Source of the DNA: Flectonema sp. DT1601
Taxonomy: Eukaryota > Euglenozoa > Diplonemea > Diplonemida > Diplonemidae
Reading direction: 5' to 3'
DNA: 64,000 nucleotides
NCBI GenBank assembly: GCA_964019425.1
Contig: OZ025849.1
Span: forward strand, 186,001 to 250,000
The first letter of the stretch is position 1, and each line of letters begins with the position of its first letter. The notes beneath the pieces are model-generated. The model was not told the DNA's origin. It searched no databases and saw only the letters and a program-made list of their open reading frames with translations. Shown one piece after another: positions 32,967-43,629 of this stretch. The translations under genes were made by a program, and so were the position numbers.

Positions 32967-34235
32967 GATAAAACTGAGAAGAGTAATCCAGAACAATAAC
33001 CCAATTGAGTTGTTACAATCATCCTAATTAACTTTGTCAGATGATCGTCACGACGGATTGAACTACAACTTATAGGTCGATATATATGACTTCCCCCCCA
33101 CTTTTTTTTCCCTTCTTGACACAGAACCGAAACAACCTATATATTCTAATTATGTTATAGTAAGGTAATGTGTAGACACATGACAGGGTTTATTCTGTTG
33201 AAATGCATTTTTTTTTTTTTTTTTTTTTTTTCACTTTTTTTTAAACCGACGTAGTCGGAGAAGAATTATGTCTGCGCTTGACAAAACTATTTAACATCAA
33301 CCAAAAAAAAATATGATACATCTAACAATGCTACACACATATACACACATTTGTCAGTACTGTAAGCTAGTGATAGTGATCTTCACAGAATATTATCTTA
33401 TTAGTGAAAGGTTACGCCTCATCCCTGGAAGCCTCATAGACAATCAATAGCAATCAATTTATCCAATAGCATACTCTTTGTTAGAATATTAGAATGGAGA
33501 TTTAACTTTTTTGTCAATTCAAAAAGTTTTTTCTGTATCTTGGGAATGCAAGACATGGAAAATACTTGATATACGTGCTTACCAATTATATGTCACCTAA
33601 ATAAGATATACGTTTGGGAGGAACAAGATTATACTTTGAGCAAGTATTGTTTTTTTTTAATTTAATTTACGCAAAGCACCTAATTCTTCATTGTTCTTTT
33701 GGACGGATCCCCCCTTTTTTTTTTCCAAAGCTCACATTCTGCATGTCTTTCGGTTCTGTTTTTTTTTTTTTTTTTTTTTTTTGATTTTTTTTTAAATTCT
33801 GGGAGAAAACACATGCTGTTCTTTGTCTGTTGCTCATCTGAAGTTTTGTTTGCTGAAAATATTAATTTTACTCGTTATTAATTCTTCCATTCTATTGGTT
33901 TTCTGCTGGGAAATCGCATTTGCCTTAGTCTGGGTTGATTGTTGTTGACAAGCCTTCGTATTTCCTACTTTCAGTTCTTTAAAGTAGGCTCTTCCTCTTA
34001 CACTCTTCATAGCAACTGAGTTTGGCCAAACAATGTATTCGTTTTAGCCAATTTCAAGTTGCTTTTTTTTTTTTCAATCATAGTATCAAATTACCCTTTT
34101 TCTCTCTTTCTTTCGTTTCCCTTCTTTTTCAGTTTATTATTGGTGGTGAAACACTCTGAGCCCTCAAAAAAAGAAGTAAATTGTGAATTTCCTCTTTTAA
34201 CACTACACCTTTCTACGAAGAAATTAATTCTCTAC

Positions 34236-34440
34236 TGGGTGACGAAACCCAATCAGAAAGTAACTAACTTAACACGTTACTGATATGAGAGAATAGACAT
34301 AAAAGAAAGAAGTGTTGAATTACTCTCGATTGCTACTCCAAAAGGCTAAATAGTTAATCATCACCATGGTTCACTGTATCTTCAACAGATTGATAAATTA
34401 TCTTTTTTTTTTTTTTCATATTGACATGATAACAACCAAC
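34236..34440 (+). ncRNA. E1 foldable repeat, copy 2
   Basis: Shares with 36495-36740 a core of GAGAGAAT..ATTACTCTC, which can pair, and a 3' stretch AAATTATCTTT. Here AACAC and GTGTT form an additional pair in the core. Sequence has drifted while pairing is partly kept. It may be a structured RNA or just a dispersed repeat. Confidence 0.35.
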
Positions 34441-34519
34441 TATTTCCGAGATTTATCTTTTTTTTACGGAATATAACATTCTGTAATTGGGGTGGGGTGT
34501 GCATCGTAGCAACCCAAAT

Positions 34520-34553
<34 letters not shown>

Positions 34554-35486
34554 AAAGCTGTTTAATTATTTCCAGTATTTTATTACAAAATCATCGTTCA
34601 GCGTCTGATGATGAACTCAAAGCAATAAATACTAACAAACCTCAAAATAAAAACAATTTTTGAACCAATTTTTGTAGGTCATCTGTGGCCGTTCCTTACT
34701 TGGTTTTATTAGTCAATGTGATCATGTGAAACAGTAGAATTGATTTTTTTTTTTTTTTTTTTTTTCCTCATTTTCATTCATATTTGACAAATCACGACCT
34801 GTTTGTTGGAGGTCATCCACGCCTACTAGTAAGAGCACTTCTCAGAGGGTAAGGGTATCCCTATACTGGTCTGTACAGATATACAGCATACCTTACTTTC
34901 TTAATTAACGACCGAACTGGTGGAACTCTGTTCTGTATTTCGCACTCTTACTTCCAATTTCTGAATGTTAAGCTGTGTAGTAGAAAAGGAACAACCATCG
35001 AACGTTTTTTTTTTTTTTTTTTTTGAAAATGAAAAAGTGTGAATTGTACTCAAAAAGAATATCATCAGGTCATACATACGCGTTAGTGTCACGCGTGTTT
35101 AGTTTAGACGTTCTTTCCAACTCTTAACGTAGAGTAGAGCTCTTAGAGAAAGGCATGTCAAGTACCTTTGTGATGTGTCTTAGTTTCCCTGAAACATATA
35201 TTTTCCATCGATTAATCATCCAGAATGACTCCCTGATTACGTAAACCTCTTAACGTTTTCTCCAAGCTTGAAGTGCTAGACATGTAATTCACCCACGTTG
35301 GTTTCGGGTAGCGAAACCAGAGAGTGAGACAGGTTAAGAATATTGCCAAGGCTAATTCTTGCACAAGTAGACAGGTCAACAACTTTGGCCTTTTTTGGGA
35401 TTGGTGTCATTCCAAGGTAAATAAATATATTTACTGGAAAAAAAATTTAAAGCAAGAGGAACAAGCCCTTTAACAAAAGCTTCCCC

Positions 35487-35532
<46 letters not shown>

Positions 35533-36159
35533 GCTTGGTGTGTGTTTGCTTTTCAAGGGAAATTATTTAGGCGTGGAATAAAAAAAAAACTTTTTCTTCA
35601 CCTGTTCTGTAAGCGTACAGTAATCCTTTTGAATGCTGCTCGTTTGCGACTTTTTTTTTTTTTAAAAATCGCAGTGAATGGTTCTCTCTCGAACACACGT
35701 ACGTAGTATTTGATTATCATATGAGGTGCGGGTGATGAAAATATTCATTGTCGGTAAGTACTACTTCCATGTGTATCAAGTTTAGTAAGCAACTTACCTA
35801 ACAATAAAATTTAACATTACTCTGTCATCTTTTTATATTTTCTGTGAATTTTTTTTTTCACCCACTCTTTTTATTGTTCTTCTTGTTATCGTTATATACG
35901 AAGGTGGAGATGAACAGGTTTTTTGGTCGATTGTGCTACTTTATACCATCACGGAGTGGAGGTATCGGAGGATATGTTTCACTCTTCGAATTCATTTCCC
36001 TTTTCCCCAGTTGAGCCTGAACTGAGTTTTGTTTTGTATTATTTTCTCATTCTTGTACGGTGTTGTTTTGTTGTTTTACCGATTCGTACAGAATCGATCT
36101 CCGGTGTTTTAGGAGGTTTTTTTTTTTTTTTTTAATTTTTAAATTTTCAGATAACCACA

Positions 36160-36850
36160 GGGTGATCATATTAAGAATAGATCACACTCACCTCTAGCGA
36201 ATCGGGTTTACCTTTATCTGATTCCTCCACCCTACTGATTGAACTTTTGTAGGAGTCTGCATGGCTATTTATTTTATTTTATGGCTAAGAAGTTGTTTAT
36301 CTGTGAGTTACCTCTCCTAGTATGCCTTGTGGTTAGCTAACAACATATGGAAATCCTATGTTATTTATGTTTAACAGAAATTATTGTTTTTCTTTCACTG
36401 GCCTTTTTTATAATATTGCTCTCACCCGAAGAGCATCCGTCGCAAACTCTGCCCTACTGATTGAGTTTTTGTAGGAGTCTATATAATCACATTTCTGTTT
36501 TTTTTATTATGAACATGAAACTTAAAGTAACTACATTCCAGTCCTGCAAACTGGAATGACTCAGTCTCAACATTTGACTGACTTACTTCTACACCATACT
36601 GATGAGAGAGAATAGAGGTAAGAGGTATATGGATTACTCTCGAAACCTAATAGTTACTTTAATATGCTAAGTTGCGCATCACCCTTAGTCACTGTATTTA
36701 AAACTAATGTTAAATTATCTTTATGTTTTTTATGATACAACACAGTTGTAATTTTTTCAAAATGAAACATACATCACCTTAAGAGCATCTGCCTAAACTC
36801 TGCCTTACTGATTGAGTTTTTTGTAGGAGTTAATATAATCACATTACTAT
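36160..36850 (+). repeat. Tandem ~350-bp repeats containing E1 foldable sequence
   Basis: Three copies of CCTAC TGATTGAGTTTTT GTAGG (a small hairpin) lie at about 36230, 36450 and 36795, the last two preceded by GAAGAGCATC- or TAAGAGCATC-like words. Between the last two lies the E1 sequence. At 36522-36662 it can fold as a closed domain: a 12-bp outer stem (36522-36533 with 36651-36662), a perfect 9-bp hairpin (36534-36542 with 36550-36558), a 6-bp hairpin (36561-36566 with 36576-36581) and a 10-bp stem with one wobble (36582-36591 with 36613-36622). No known RNA family was recognised. Confidence 0.5.
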
Positions 36851-37865
36851 TATTATTATTATTTTTTTTTTTTTTTAAAAATATAACTGCTGCCTTCTTG
36901 GATGCTTTCGTAAGAGGGGATGCCAGGCTGTAGACATAACATCGAACCGTATAAACATATATTTTCATAAAAAACATAAAAAAACAACAACGACGACTAT
37001 TATATTTCCTTACGAAAACAACTTTTTTTTTAAAGTTAGTTGTCTTGCGGACATTATATCTCATTGCTTTTGATAGTTTTACAGATGTTGTACAACACTG
37101 ATTTCCCTGTTTTTCAAAAAAAAAAAAAAAAAAAAAAGAATTAGCTTTATCTTAAACTATACAGAAAATAGTAATATAACAACTGTGATGTTGTTTGTGT
37201 CACGAAACGCGTGAACCGACTTAAACTGATAAAGCTAAAGGAGGTTTACGTGTGTTGCCCAACATTCTTTTTCGTTCTTACAATACTTGTTAAATACAAA
37301 AACAAAAAAAAAAACTTACATTTTCTATCTATTAGTTTATATTGTTTTACTAAGATTAAGCTTAACCATAACCATCCTAACGAGATTGGGTCTACTTACG
37401 TTGCTGCTGCCTCGTGGCACTTTGGAGTTTATGCGATGCTCTTTATACGCGATGCTCTTTAGTTTGCTGTATCAACGGAGCACACTATGCAATCCAGTTG
37501 ACTCTTATATCTATCTGTCTAAGAGGGCTGGATAAGGAGAATGGTCCGAAGAAAGATTGTTTTTAATCTTAGCCCGAAACCAACTTGTTTGTTGTCCTAC
37601 GAAGATTTTTTTTTTTTTTTTTTTTGATTGACTGATAATTATTATTACTATCTAAGACCTATAACTGTTGAAAAAAAAAAAAAAAAAGGGGAAAACCGAA
37701 TGATTGCTTCGTGTGGGAGTCCTACACGTGCTGCATCTCAAGTAGTCAGTTTATCTAATGGGTGCGATCACTTAACTGTGTTGGATACTCTCATTGTTGT
37801 AGTCACCGTGTCGTAGTGTTATAAGATACCGTGCGTTGATTATGTAAGCCTTCTAAATCGATAAA

Positions 37866-37902
<37 letters not shown>

Positions 37903-38195
37903 TGTTTATGTAACCTCTCATTTATTATTAAAAAAAAAAAAGAAAAAAAAAAAAAAAAAGACAACAGCACCAACTTAAAGCTTGATTTCTTTGACTTGGA
38001 TAAATAAAAAAAAATAGTTTTTTTTTTTTTTTTAAACAAATCTGACAAATCCAACGGACTTCGATAGATTCACCGATGGCAGCTTATAATATATTTATAA
38101 TTGTCTGTATGCTAGTCATCTGCTAGAACACATAAACCTGTGAGGATGATGTCGACACATGTATACAATAGTAGCCTCGTTGTCATTAAATTGAT

Positions 38196-38216
38196 CATTT
38201 TCTTTTTCCCCTTCAG
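38196..38216 (+). promoter_or_regulatory. Polypyrimidine tract and AG acceptor ahead of the gene at 38226
   Basis: ATTTTCTTTTTCCCCTTCAG ends nine bases before the ATG. This is the expected form of a spliced-leader addition site or a 5'-leader intron acceptor. Confidence 0.5.
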
Positions 38217-38225
38217 GTGGCAAAG

Positions 38226-39167
38226 ATGCTTTCCGCGGTTGCTTTGTTTGTGTTGGCAGGTTTGCCAGGTCAGATTACGAATGCACCAGCTGTAACACAG
38301 GTAGCGAACTCATGGTGTCGAAGAGACGCGGATTGCAGAGTTTGGTTTGATTATGATGCCAAGTGTAATATTGCAGCTGGAACTTGTACCTGTGGTGACG
38401 GTTACAACGGAATTAGGATCGATGCAACCAGTACTATTCCTGTCTGCACTGGACCAGACGTGACTGATTTCTTAACAGATGCCACAGTCGAGTTAGTATT
38501 TACAAACGCTCCAAACACAGCTTGTCGTATGACAGCTGCTCAGGTTGTTATCTTTCAGAGAATAGTAGAAGCTCTCTTTACTCCTACCACCGCACTCAGT
38601 GGTCAGACAACCGTCAACACTCCTCGTCTTCTCATTCAGGAGAAGTGTGCCCCTAACGCAGCTACTCCAGCTGTAAACAGATTCTTCGTGACTGTTAGAG
38701 TTTTGGGAACCCAGGCACTCACCGCCGCTCGACAGACTATGGCAACATTTAATGCTCAGTATAATCTGGTTGCTAATGTTGCCTTGAGGAATAGTCTTGG
38801 TCTTCTTATTACATACGGTAAGATGTATGGTGAAGATCCATGTTACATTGAGGGTGGAGCAAAGACTGGATTCGTTAACGGGATTTGTAATGCTTTTACC
38901 TGCCAGGCTGGGTACACTACATACAGCACTAATCCATCATTCCCAAGAATTGCTGACACTCTTTGTACGATTGGTTTCAACACAACAATCATCAACACAG
39001 TAAACGAATCTGATGATGAGCTTACCACTGCCGGTGCAGTAGTTGCCGGTGTTCTCGGAGCAATTGTTTTGGGTTTGTTTGCATTGTTTGTTATCTGCAA
39101 GGCTCTTAACCCTCCAACATTGAAGCAGCGCATTGCCGAAATGGAAGAAACCAACCGAACCATGTAA
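38226..39167 (+). CDS. Type I membrane protein with EGF-like Cys module
   Basis: 313 residues from the ATG at 38226; the frame is open nine bases further up but without an ATG. A signal peptide (MLSAVALFVLAGLPGQ) is followed by a six-Cys EGF-like module (WCRRDADC..CTCGDGYNG), then a ~140-residue domain of beta/alpha character that could be SEA-like. Next come a second Cys region, one membrane segment (AGAVVAGVLGAIVLGLFALF) and a short charged tail. It is likely a cell-surface protein. The SEA comparison is only a shape impression. The gene is intact and intronless, with standard TAA. Confidence 0.7.
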   Translation: MLSAVALFVLAGLPGQITNAPAVTQVANSWCRRDADCRVWFDYDAKCNIAAGTCTCGDGYNGIRIDATSTIPVCTGPDVTDFLTDATVELVFTNAPNTACRMTAAQVVIFQRIVEALFTPTTALSGQTTVNTPRLLIQEKCAPNAATPAVNRFFVTVRVLGTQALTAARQTMATFNAQYNLVANVALRNSLGLLITYGKMYGEDPCYIEGGAKTGFVNGICNAFTCQAGYTTYSTNPSFPRIADTLCTIGFNTTIINTVNESDDELTTAGAVVAGVLGAIVLGLFALFVICKALNPPTLKQRIAEMEETNRTM

Positions 39168-40063
39168 GTTTAATTGGTATGTAGCTAAGCTTTTTAATAA
39201 CTAAAATCCTGGATATATATATAATAACTAACAAAACAGGATATCTTCCACGCATGTACAATCATTTTGATACGACATTTGGTCTGTCCCTTTATGTATA
39301 CAGGGTAACTTATGGAAGCTTACTACTTCGTAAATTATTCATGTTTTTTCTTTTTTTTTTCCAACCTCAATAACCCGCCTTCCCCAACCCCAAAAAAAAA
39401 AAAAAAAAAAAAAAAAGAAAAAGAATCTTAGTCCCATTCCCATGATCTGTCACTGTATCGATTTTTTATTTTCTTTTATGTTCCCATATGTCAGTGTAAT
39501 GAAAGATAGAAAAAAAGGAAGAGTATGAATTAGTGCTTAAGTTTTTTGTTTTGCGTTGCTTTTTTTCTTCTGTTGTACAGAGTTTGAGGATCAAAGCGAC
39601 ACATATCGACAAAACAAAGAGGATATATCGGAGTACTGCTTTATTCATTTTTTATTTTTTTGAAAGCAAAAAAATAATTACCACAGCAAAAAAAAAAAAA
39701 AAAAGTAAATAAATAAAAAGCAGACAACCGTAAAAGAAGAAAAAGAAAAAAAAGAAAAAAGAAAAAATGAAACGAACATAAAATTATTCTCCTAAAAGCC
39801 ATTATGCGTGCCATGCATTTTCCCATTGTCACATAATTGCCACAGATGTCATTACGGACTTGCGGTACACTACAGACAGAGGAGTTTGCCAATGCTTTCT
39901 TCATATTTCGTTGGTCTTTAAAAAAAAAAACAAAAAAAAAAAAAAAGGTAAACAAATAAATTAATCAATAATAACATGAAAAACCATAGATAGCTTCTTC
40001 GGTAACACTCGTGACCGAATAATGTGATTCTGAGATTTGTTTCGTGTTTTTTTTTTTTAAATA

Positions 40064-40098
<35 letters not shown>

Positions 40099-40414
40099 AA
40101 CTGTTTATTAACTGTGAGCATGTCACTTGCTCAGCGCCCTAGAAATTCAAGTGGACCCCCCATAACCCACCGCAGCCGCTTGGACCCTCACCAGTGTTGT
40201 CCGTTTGAAAGAACCAACGGGAAAGCGAAAAAAAAAAAAAAAAATGTAAATTTGAGAAAAAAAAAAAAATCTTAATATTATTATTAGCTTAACCAGAAAA
40301 TATGATTTTAGGAGAAGGAAACCAGTCTTGGGGGATTTGACATGTTTATTTATTTATTTATTTTTTTTTTTTTGACGTTTTTTTAATTTATTTATTTCTT
40401 AGCAGACCAGCATA
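39168..40414. other. Intergenic sequence with homopolymer runs
   Basis: Long A and T runs and no recognised gene. A GC-richer island at about 40120-40220 has no recognised content. A T-rich stretch ends in CTTAG at about 40402, 13 bases before the next ATG. Confidence 0.45.
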
Positions 40415-41875
40415 ATGATCTTACTGACCATTACTATATTGGTGTGGGGAATTGAACTTCCTGAAAAACCTCACCTTGCTCTTCAAGAAATTTTATTTGA
40501 GGAAACTGGTGTGTCAATTCCCTGGGATGAAGGAAGGATTTGGACTTACAGAGGAGAGGGATCTACTTGGAACGATTTGATTGATAAAAAGAGTTTATTT
40601 GAATTACTTCAAAATACTGACAGCGTGCATGCGATTCATTCAAAACTTCTTCCGCTGTTAGACATTGATATTGTGAAGACACATCCTAATGGATCTACTC
40701 AACGAAACCAACGAAATTCATTAAATAATCCCCAAGACTCCTACAGAAAAGGGTATACTGTAATCCTACACAATTTAGACATGAGACACGCTGGTGCTCA
40801 TAAAAAATGTCATTTTATTTCAAAAGCTTTTATGTGTCCGTCTTCTACCAGTGTAACGATTACCCCTTCTGATTCTCAAGGCCTTGGTAAGCATCATCAC
40901 AAACACGATGTCTTTATAATCCAGATTAAAGGTTCAAAAACTTGGCACATCTATGACCATCCTGAGAATAACATGTTACCGAGAAGTGATCAAGCGAAGG
41001 AACGCTTTGTTGATTCTCCTTTGAGTGATAGTTTTAAACAGATTGAGGAGATACAACTTGAAGAAGGAAACATTCTATACATTCCCAGGGGGGTACCTGC
41101 TCAGGGTGACACACGAGATCTTGACGGGGAGTCACTACATATTACTGTGTCAATAGAATGCGCATCGTACCGTCTTATTTGGGAAGACTTGCTTCATCAC
41201 GTCATCAGCGTTGGTTGCTCTCGACAAGACGACTACGGAGTTGAATTGAAATCTCATAGTTATTGTTTTTCAAAGATTGAAGAATTAGACCACAACCAAT
41301 ATTCTGAAGATGGGAAATTTGAAATAACCCACTGGGAGTTGAAGAATAAATCGTTATTTCACTCCCTAATAAGAATAATAAGTGATGTGAATGTTCAACT
41401 GAGAAAGAGTATAGTCGGATTGAACACGAAAAGTATGATCAAATACTACGTTAAGTACATTATCCCTGTACTACAGTCAGTAACAAAGAGTTTATCGGCT
41501 GAGGATTGTACAGCAGCGAATCTAAAAGATGTGAGGCTACTGACTTGGTTGAAATCAGGGATGGTTGTCACTGACACGGAAGGGGTACCTGTTCCAGTTG
41601 GTATCGAGAGTCCTTTATTGCAACATGCGATCACATTGGTGCAATCACATATTGCTGATCTCACGATTCATAGTTCTCTTCGTCACATATCACATTCTCG
41701 ACAGTTGTTTTGGGATAATTTTATATCATTGGCGACTGATCCTGAATACATTGAAATAGCTGCAGAGCAATTACGAGACTTGCGGAGTGCAGCATTTCAC
41801 AAGCAACAGTCTGAAGCAAAAGAACACCTCCTACGACAGCAGCTCAAAGATGGGGATCGCGACATATTTTGGTGA
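40415..41875 (+). CDS. JmjC-type ribosomal oxygenase-like protein (MINA/NO66 family)
   Basis: 486 residues, close to the usual length of MINA53-type proteins. These are Fe(II)/2-oxoglutarate oxygenases that hydroxylate ribosomal protein histidines. The core GLGKHHHKHDVFIIQIKG aligns with the family's GLPPHYDD..F.LQLEG block; PRGVPAQGD and SLHITVS follow at the right spacing, giving the distal His. The residue aligned with the metal-binding Asp of H-x-D is His here (H-x-H), which is unusual. The C-terminal part is helical, as in the family's dimerisation and winged-helix regions, but diverged. The N-terminal MILLTITILVWG is hydrophobic and may be a targeting segment; the start follows a TTCTTAG acceptor. 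Family assignment is good; activity is uncertain. Confidence 0.72.
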   Translation: MILLTITILVWGIELPEKPHLALQEILFEETGVSIPWDEGRIWTYRGEGSTWNDLIDKKSLFELLQNTDSVHAIHSKLLPLLDIDIVKTHPNGSTQRNQRNSLNNPQDSYRKGYTVILHNLDMRHAGAHKKCHFISKAFMCPSSTSVTITPSDSQGLGKHHHKHDVFIIQIKGSKTWHIYDHPENNMLPRSDQAKERFVDSPLSDSFKQIEEIQLEEGNILYIPRGVPAQGDTRDLDGESLHITVSIECASYRLIWEDLLHHVISVGCSRQDDYGVELKSHSYCFSKIEELDHNQYSEDGKFEITHWELKNKSLFHSLIRIISDVNVQLRKSIVGLNTKSMIKYYVKYIIPVLQSVTKSLSAEDCTAANLKDVRLLTWLKSGMVVTDTEGVPVPVGIESPLLQHAITLVQSHIADLTIHSSLRHISHSRQLFWDNFISLATDPEYIEIAAEQLRDLRSAAFHKQQSEAKEHLLRQQLKDGDRDIFW

Positions 41876-42043
41876 GTTATTTTATTAAAAAAATTCGTTT
41901 TTTTACGTCCTTTTTTTTTTTTTTTTTTGCCTGACTGACGTCAATAGCAAATCTTTTATTTTGTAAGTATTTGAAGTCCATTTGTTAAATAAATATAACA
42001 ACAATACTTTTTATCAAATCAGAGTTCACTAATCAACATAACA

Positions 42044-42925
42044 ATGGAAGTCATGAGAGATGAGTCAACCGGAGTAACACAACGTTATCGTGCTTTATAT
42101 CAACTGAAAGAAACTGAAGGAGATGAAGGAAGAAAAGGATTAATCGAGAGTTTAGAATTAACTAAAAGTGTTTTATTGCTTCATGAGATCTGTTTTGCAC
42201 TGGGACAGAGAGGCGATAAAGAATCCATAGGAGCGTTACAAAATATATTGACAATGAAAAATGACCATAACGAGGTTACCAGACATGAAGCAGCTGAAGC
42301 ACTTGGTGCTATTGCTGATGAGACTACACTTGCGATTCTAAAACAATATCGGGATGATGAAAATGAATCACAGGCAGTTCGTGAGACTTGTGAATTAGCA
42401 TGTAGTAGAATTTTACTTTTGAAATCTGATCCAGTTCAATTCTCTACGAAATCACCTTTTACGTCTGTTGATCCGACACCGTCATTTATTGACAACAATC
42501 CTCCAGAAAATAAATCTCTTGAAGAAATACTATGTGATGAAGACGAAATCTTATTCGACCGTTACCGAGCGATGTTCTCTCTTCGGAATATTGGAACTCC
42601 AGATGCGATCGCTTCAATCGGAAAGGCACTTCTGGGTGATAAAAAGTCTGCTTTATTCAGACACGAACTCGCATATATTCTTGGACAGCTTGAAAAGATG
42701 GAGTCGGTTGAATCATTGACTGCTTCTCTAGCGAGAGAATCAGAGCATCCGATGGTCAGACATGAATCTGCTGAGGCTCTTGGAGCAATTGCTACTCCGA
42801 CAATATTAAAAAATATATCAGGTTACCTAACTCATCCTGAACCATTAGTCTCGGAGTCTTGCACTGTCGCTTTAGACATGGCTGAGTATTGGTCAAATTG
42901 GAAACCAGACTCAACCGAACAATAG
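42044..42925 (+). CDS. DOHH: Deoxyhypusine hydroxylase
   Basis: 293 residues, the usual length. The enzyme hydroxylates deoxyhypusine on translation factor eIF5A, the last step of hypusine synthesis, using a di-iron centre in a HEAT-repeat scaffold. Two blocks of HEAT repeats each carry two His-Glu motifs: LLHEICFALGQ and RHEAAEALGAI in the first, RHELAYILGQL and RHESAEALGAI in the second. All four HE pairs, the iron ligands, are present. A ~60-residue linker separates the halves, as usual. The start follows an AATCAG acceptor-like site with a short leader. Intact and intronless. Confidence 0.95.
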   Translation: MEVMRDESTGVTQRYRALYQLKETEGDEGRKGLIESLELTKSVLLLHEICFALGQRGDKESIGALQNILTMKNDHNEVTRHEAAEALGAIADETTLAILKQYRDDENESQAVRETCELACSRILLLKSDPVQFSTKSPFTSVDPTPSFIDNNPPENKSLEEILCDEDEILFDRYRAMFSLRNIGTPDAIASIGKALLGDKKSALFRHELAYILGQLEKMESVESLTASLARESEHPMVRHESAEALGAIATPTILKNISGYLTHPEPLVSESCTVALDMAEYWSNWKPDSTEQ

Positions 42926-43113
42926 TGGTTGCTCATCAACTTGGTCATTTTAAAATTATTTTATCTTCTTTGTAGTGAATATCAATTTAGTAAGGTTGTG
43001 GTACTCCAGACCAAATACCTTTGGTTTTGTTGTGGGATATTATTATTATTATCATTTGTTTTTCTTGCAGGTTAATTCATTCCTTACAAAAACACACAAA
43101 AAAAAAAAAACAA

Positions 43114-43560
43114 ATGAAATTCTACAGCTCTGGTAAATACATCGAAAATGACAATGTCTCAATAACGTACACACCAGAAACTTCGGAGAGCGGTTCGCGA
43201 TCACCTTCTCACCCAGTTCAGTGGGATAGTGTGTCATCAAGAAAAGCTGTTACTGTTTGGAAGAGAAAACAAGCTGAAAAAGAAGAACATTACAGAAGAC
43301 AACAAATGGATGAGCAGTCAGTAACTGACGAGTTCAATCGCCATCAGGCAAAGGAACGAGAACAGCTAATGAATGCGAAGCCTTGGAGAACTGAAGACTT
43401 CATTCCACCACATCAACAATACGGTCATCACATTCCAGACGTTCGTAGGAAGTTTGTTTCAAGTGTCGGAAGTAACTTCGAACTTCTTAAAAATTCCAAC
43501 AAAAAAGGAGCCAACTTCAGAAGTGGCAGAGATGGGTTAACTCACATAACTCCATACTAG
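43114..43560 (+). CDS. Small charged protein, function unknown
   Basis: 148 residues from the ATG at 43114, which follows a TTTTTCTTGCAG acceptor and a short leader ending in an A run. The open frame extends further upstream, but only through the leader. The protein is hydrophilic, with a charged helical middle (WKRKQAEKEEHYRRQQMDEQ) and a conserved-looking C-terminal half with HHIPDVRRKFVSS and a basic end. It has no signal peptide, membrane segment or known domain. The composition would suit a small cytoskeletal or microtubule-associated protein, but that is only a guess. Confidence 0.6.
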   Translation: MKFYSSGKYIENDNVSITYTPETSESGSRSPSHPVQWDSVSSRKAVTVWKRKQAEKEEHYRRQQMDEQSVTDEFNRHQAKEREQLMNAKPWRTEDFIPPHQQYGHHIPDVRRKFVSSVGSNFELLKNSNKKGANFRSGRDGLTHITPY

Positions 43561-43629
43561 TTTACTTGTGAAGTGTTTCTCTATTTATGTTTCTTGTTTA
43601 CCATTCGTCGTATTAGTTGACAAACTGAT

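Larger units (their letters stand above)
32967..38225. other. 5.2-kb gene-poor region with homopolymer runs and foldable repeats
   Basis: No convincing protein gene was found. The region is dense in A and T runs of 15 to more than 30 bases. At about 33246 a T run is followed by CCGAC GTA GTCGG, a hairpin of the same shape as those in the satellite arrays. Copies of the E1 foldable sequence lie at about 34236-34440 and 36495-36740. A pyrimidine tract with CAG leads into the next gene. Confidence 0.5.

Noticed and set aside
36599-36645. Hammerhead-ribozyme-like core (CTGATGA, GAGAG..CTCTC stem, GAAA)
   Set aside because: The core words are present, but the flanking stem that would carry the cleavage site does not close next to GAAA, and the copies at 6.6 and 34.3 kb lack GAAA. 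Probably chance within the E1 fold.
37803-38054. Lys/Phe-rich frames over homopolymer runs (also 39641-40275, 51750-52004, 56092-56614)
   Set aside because: They are translations of A and T runs without any family-like sequence.
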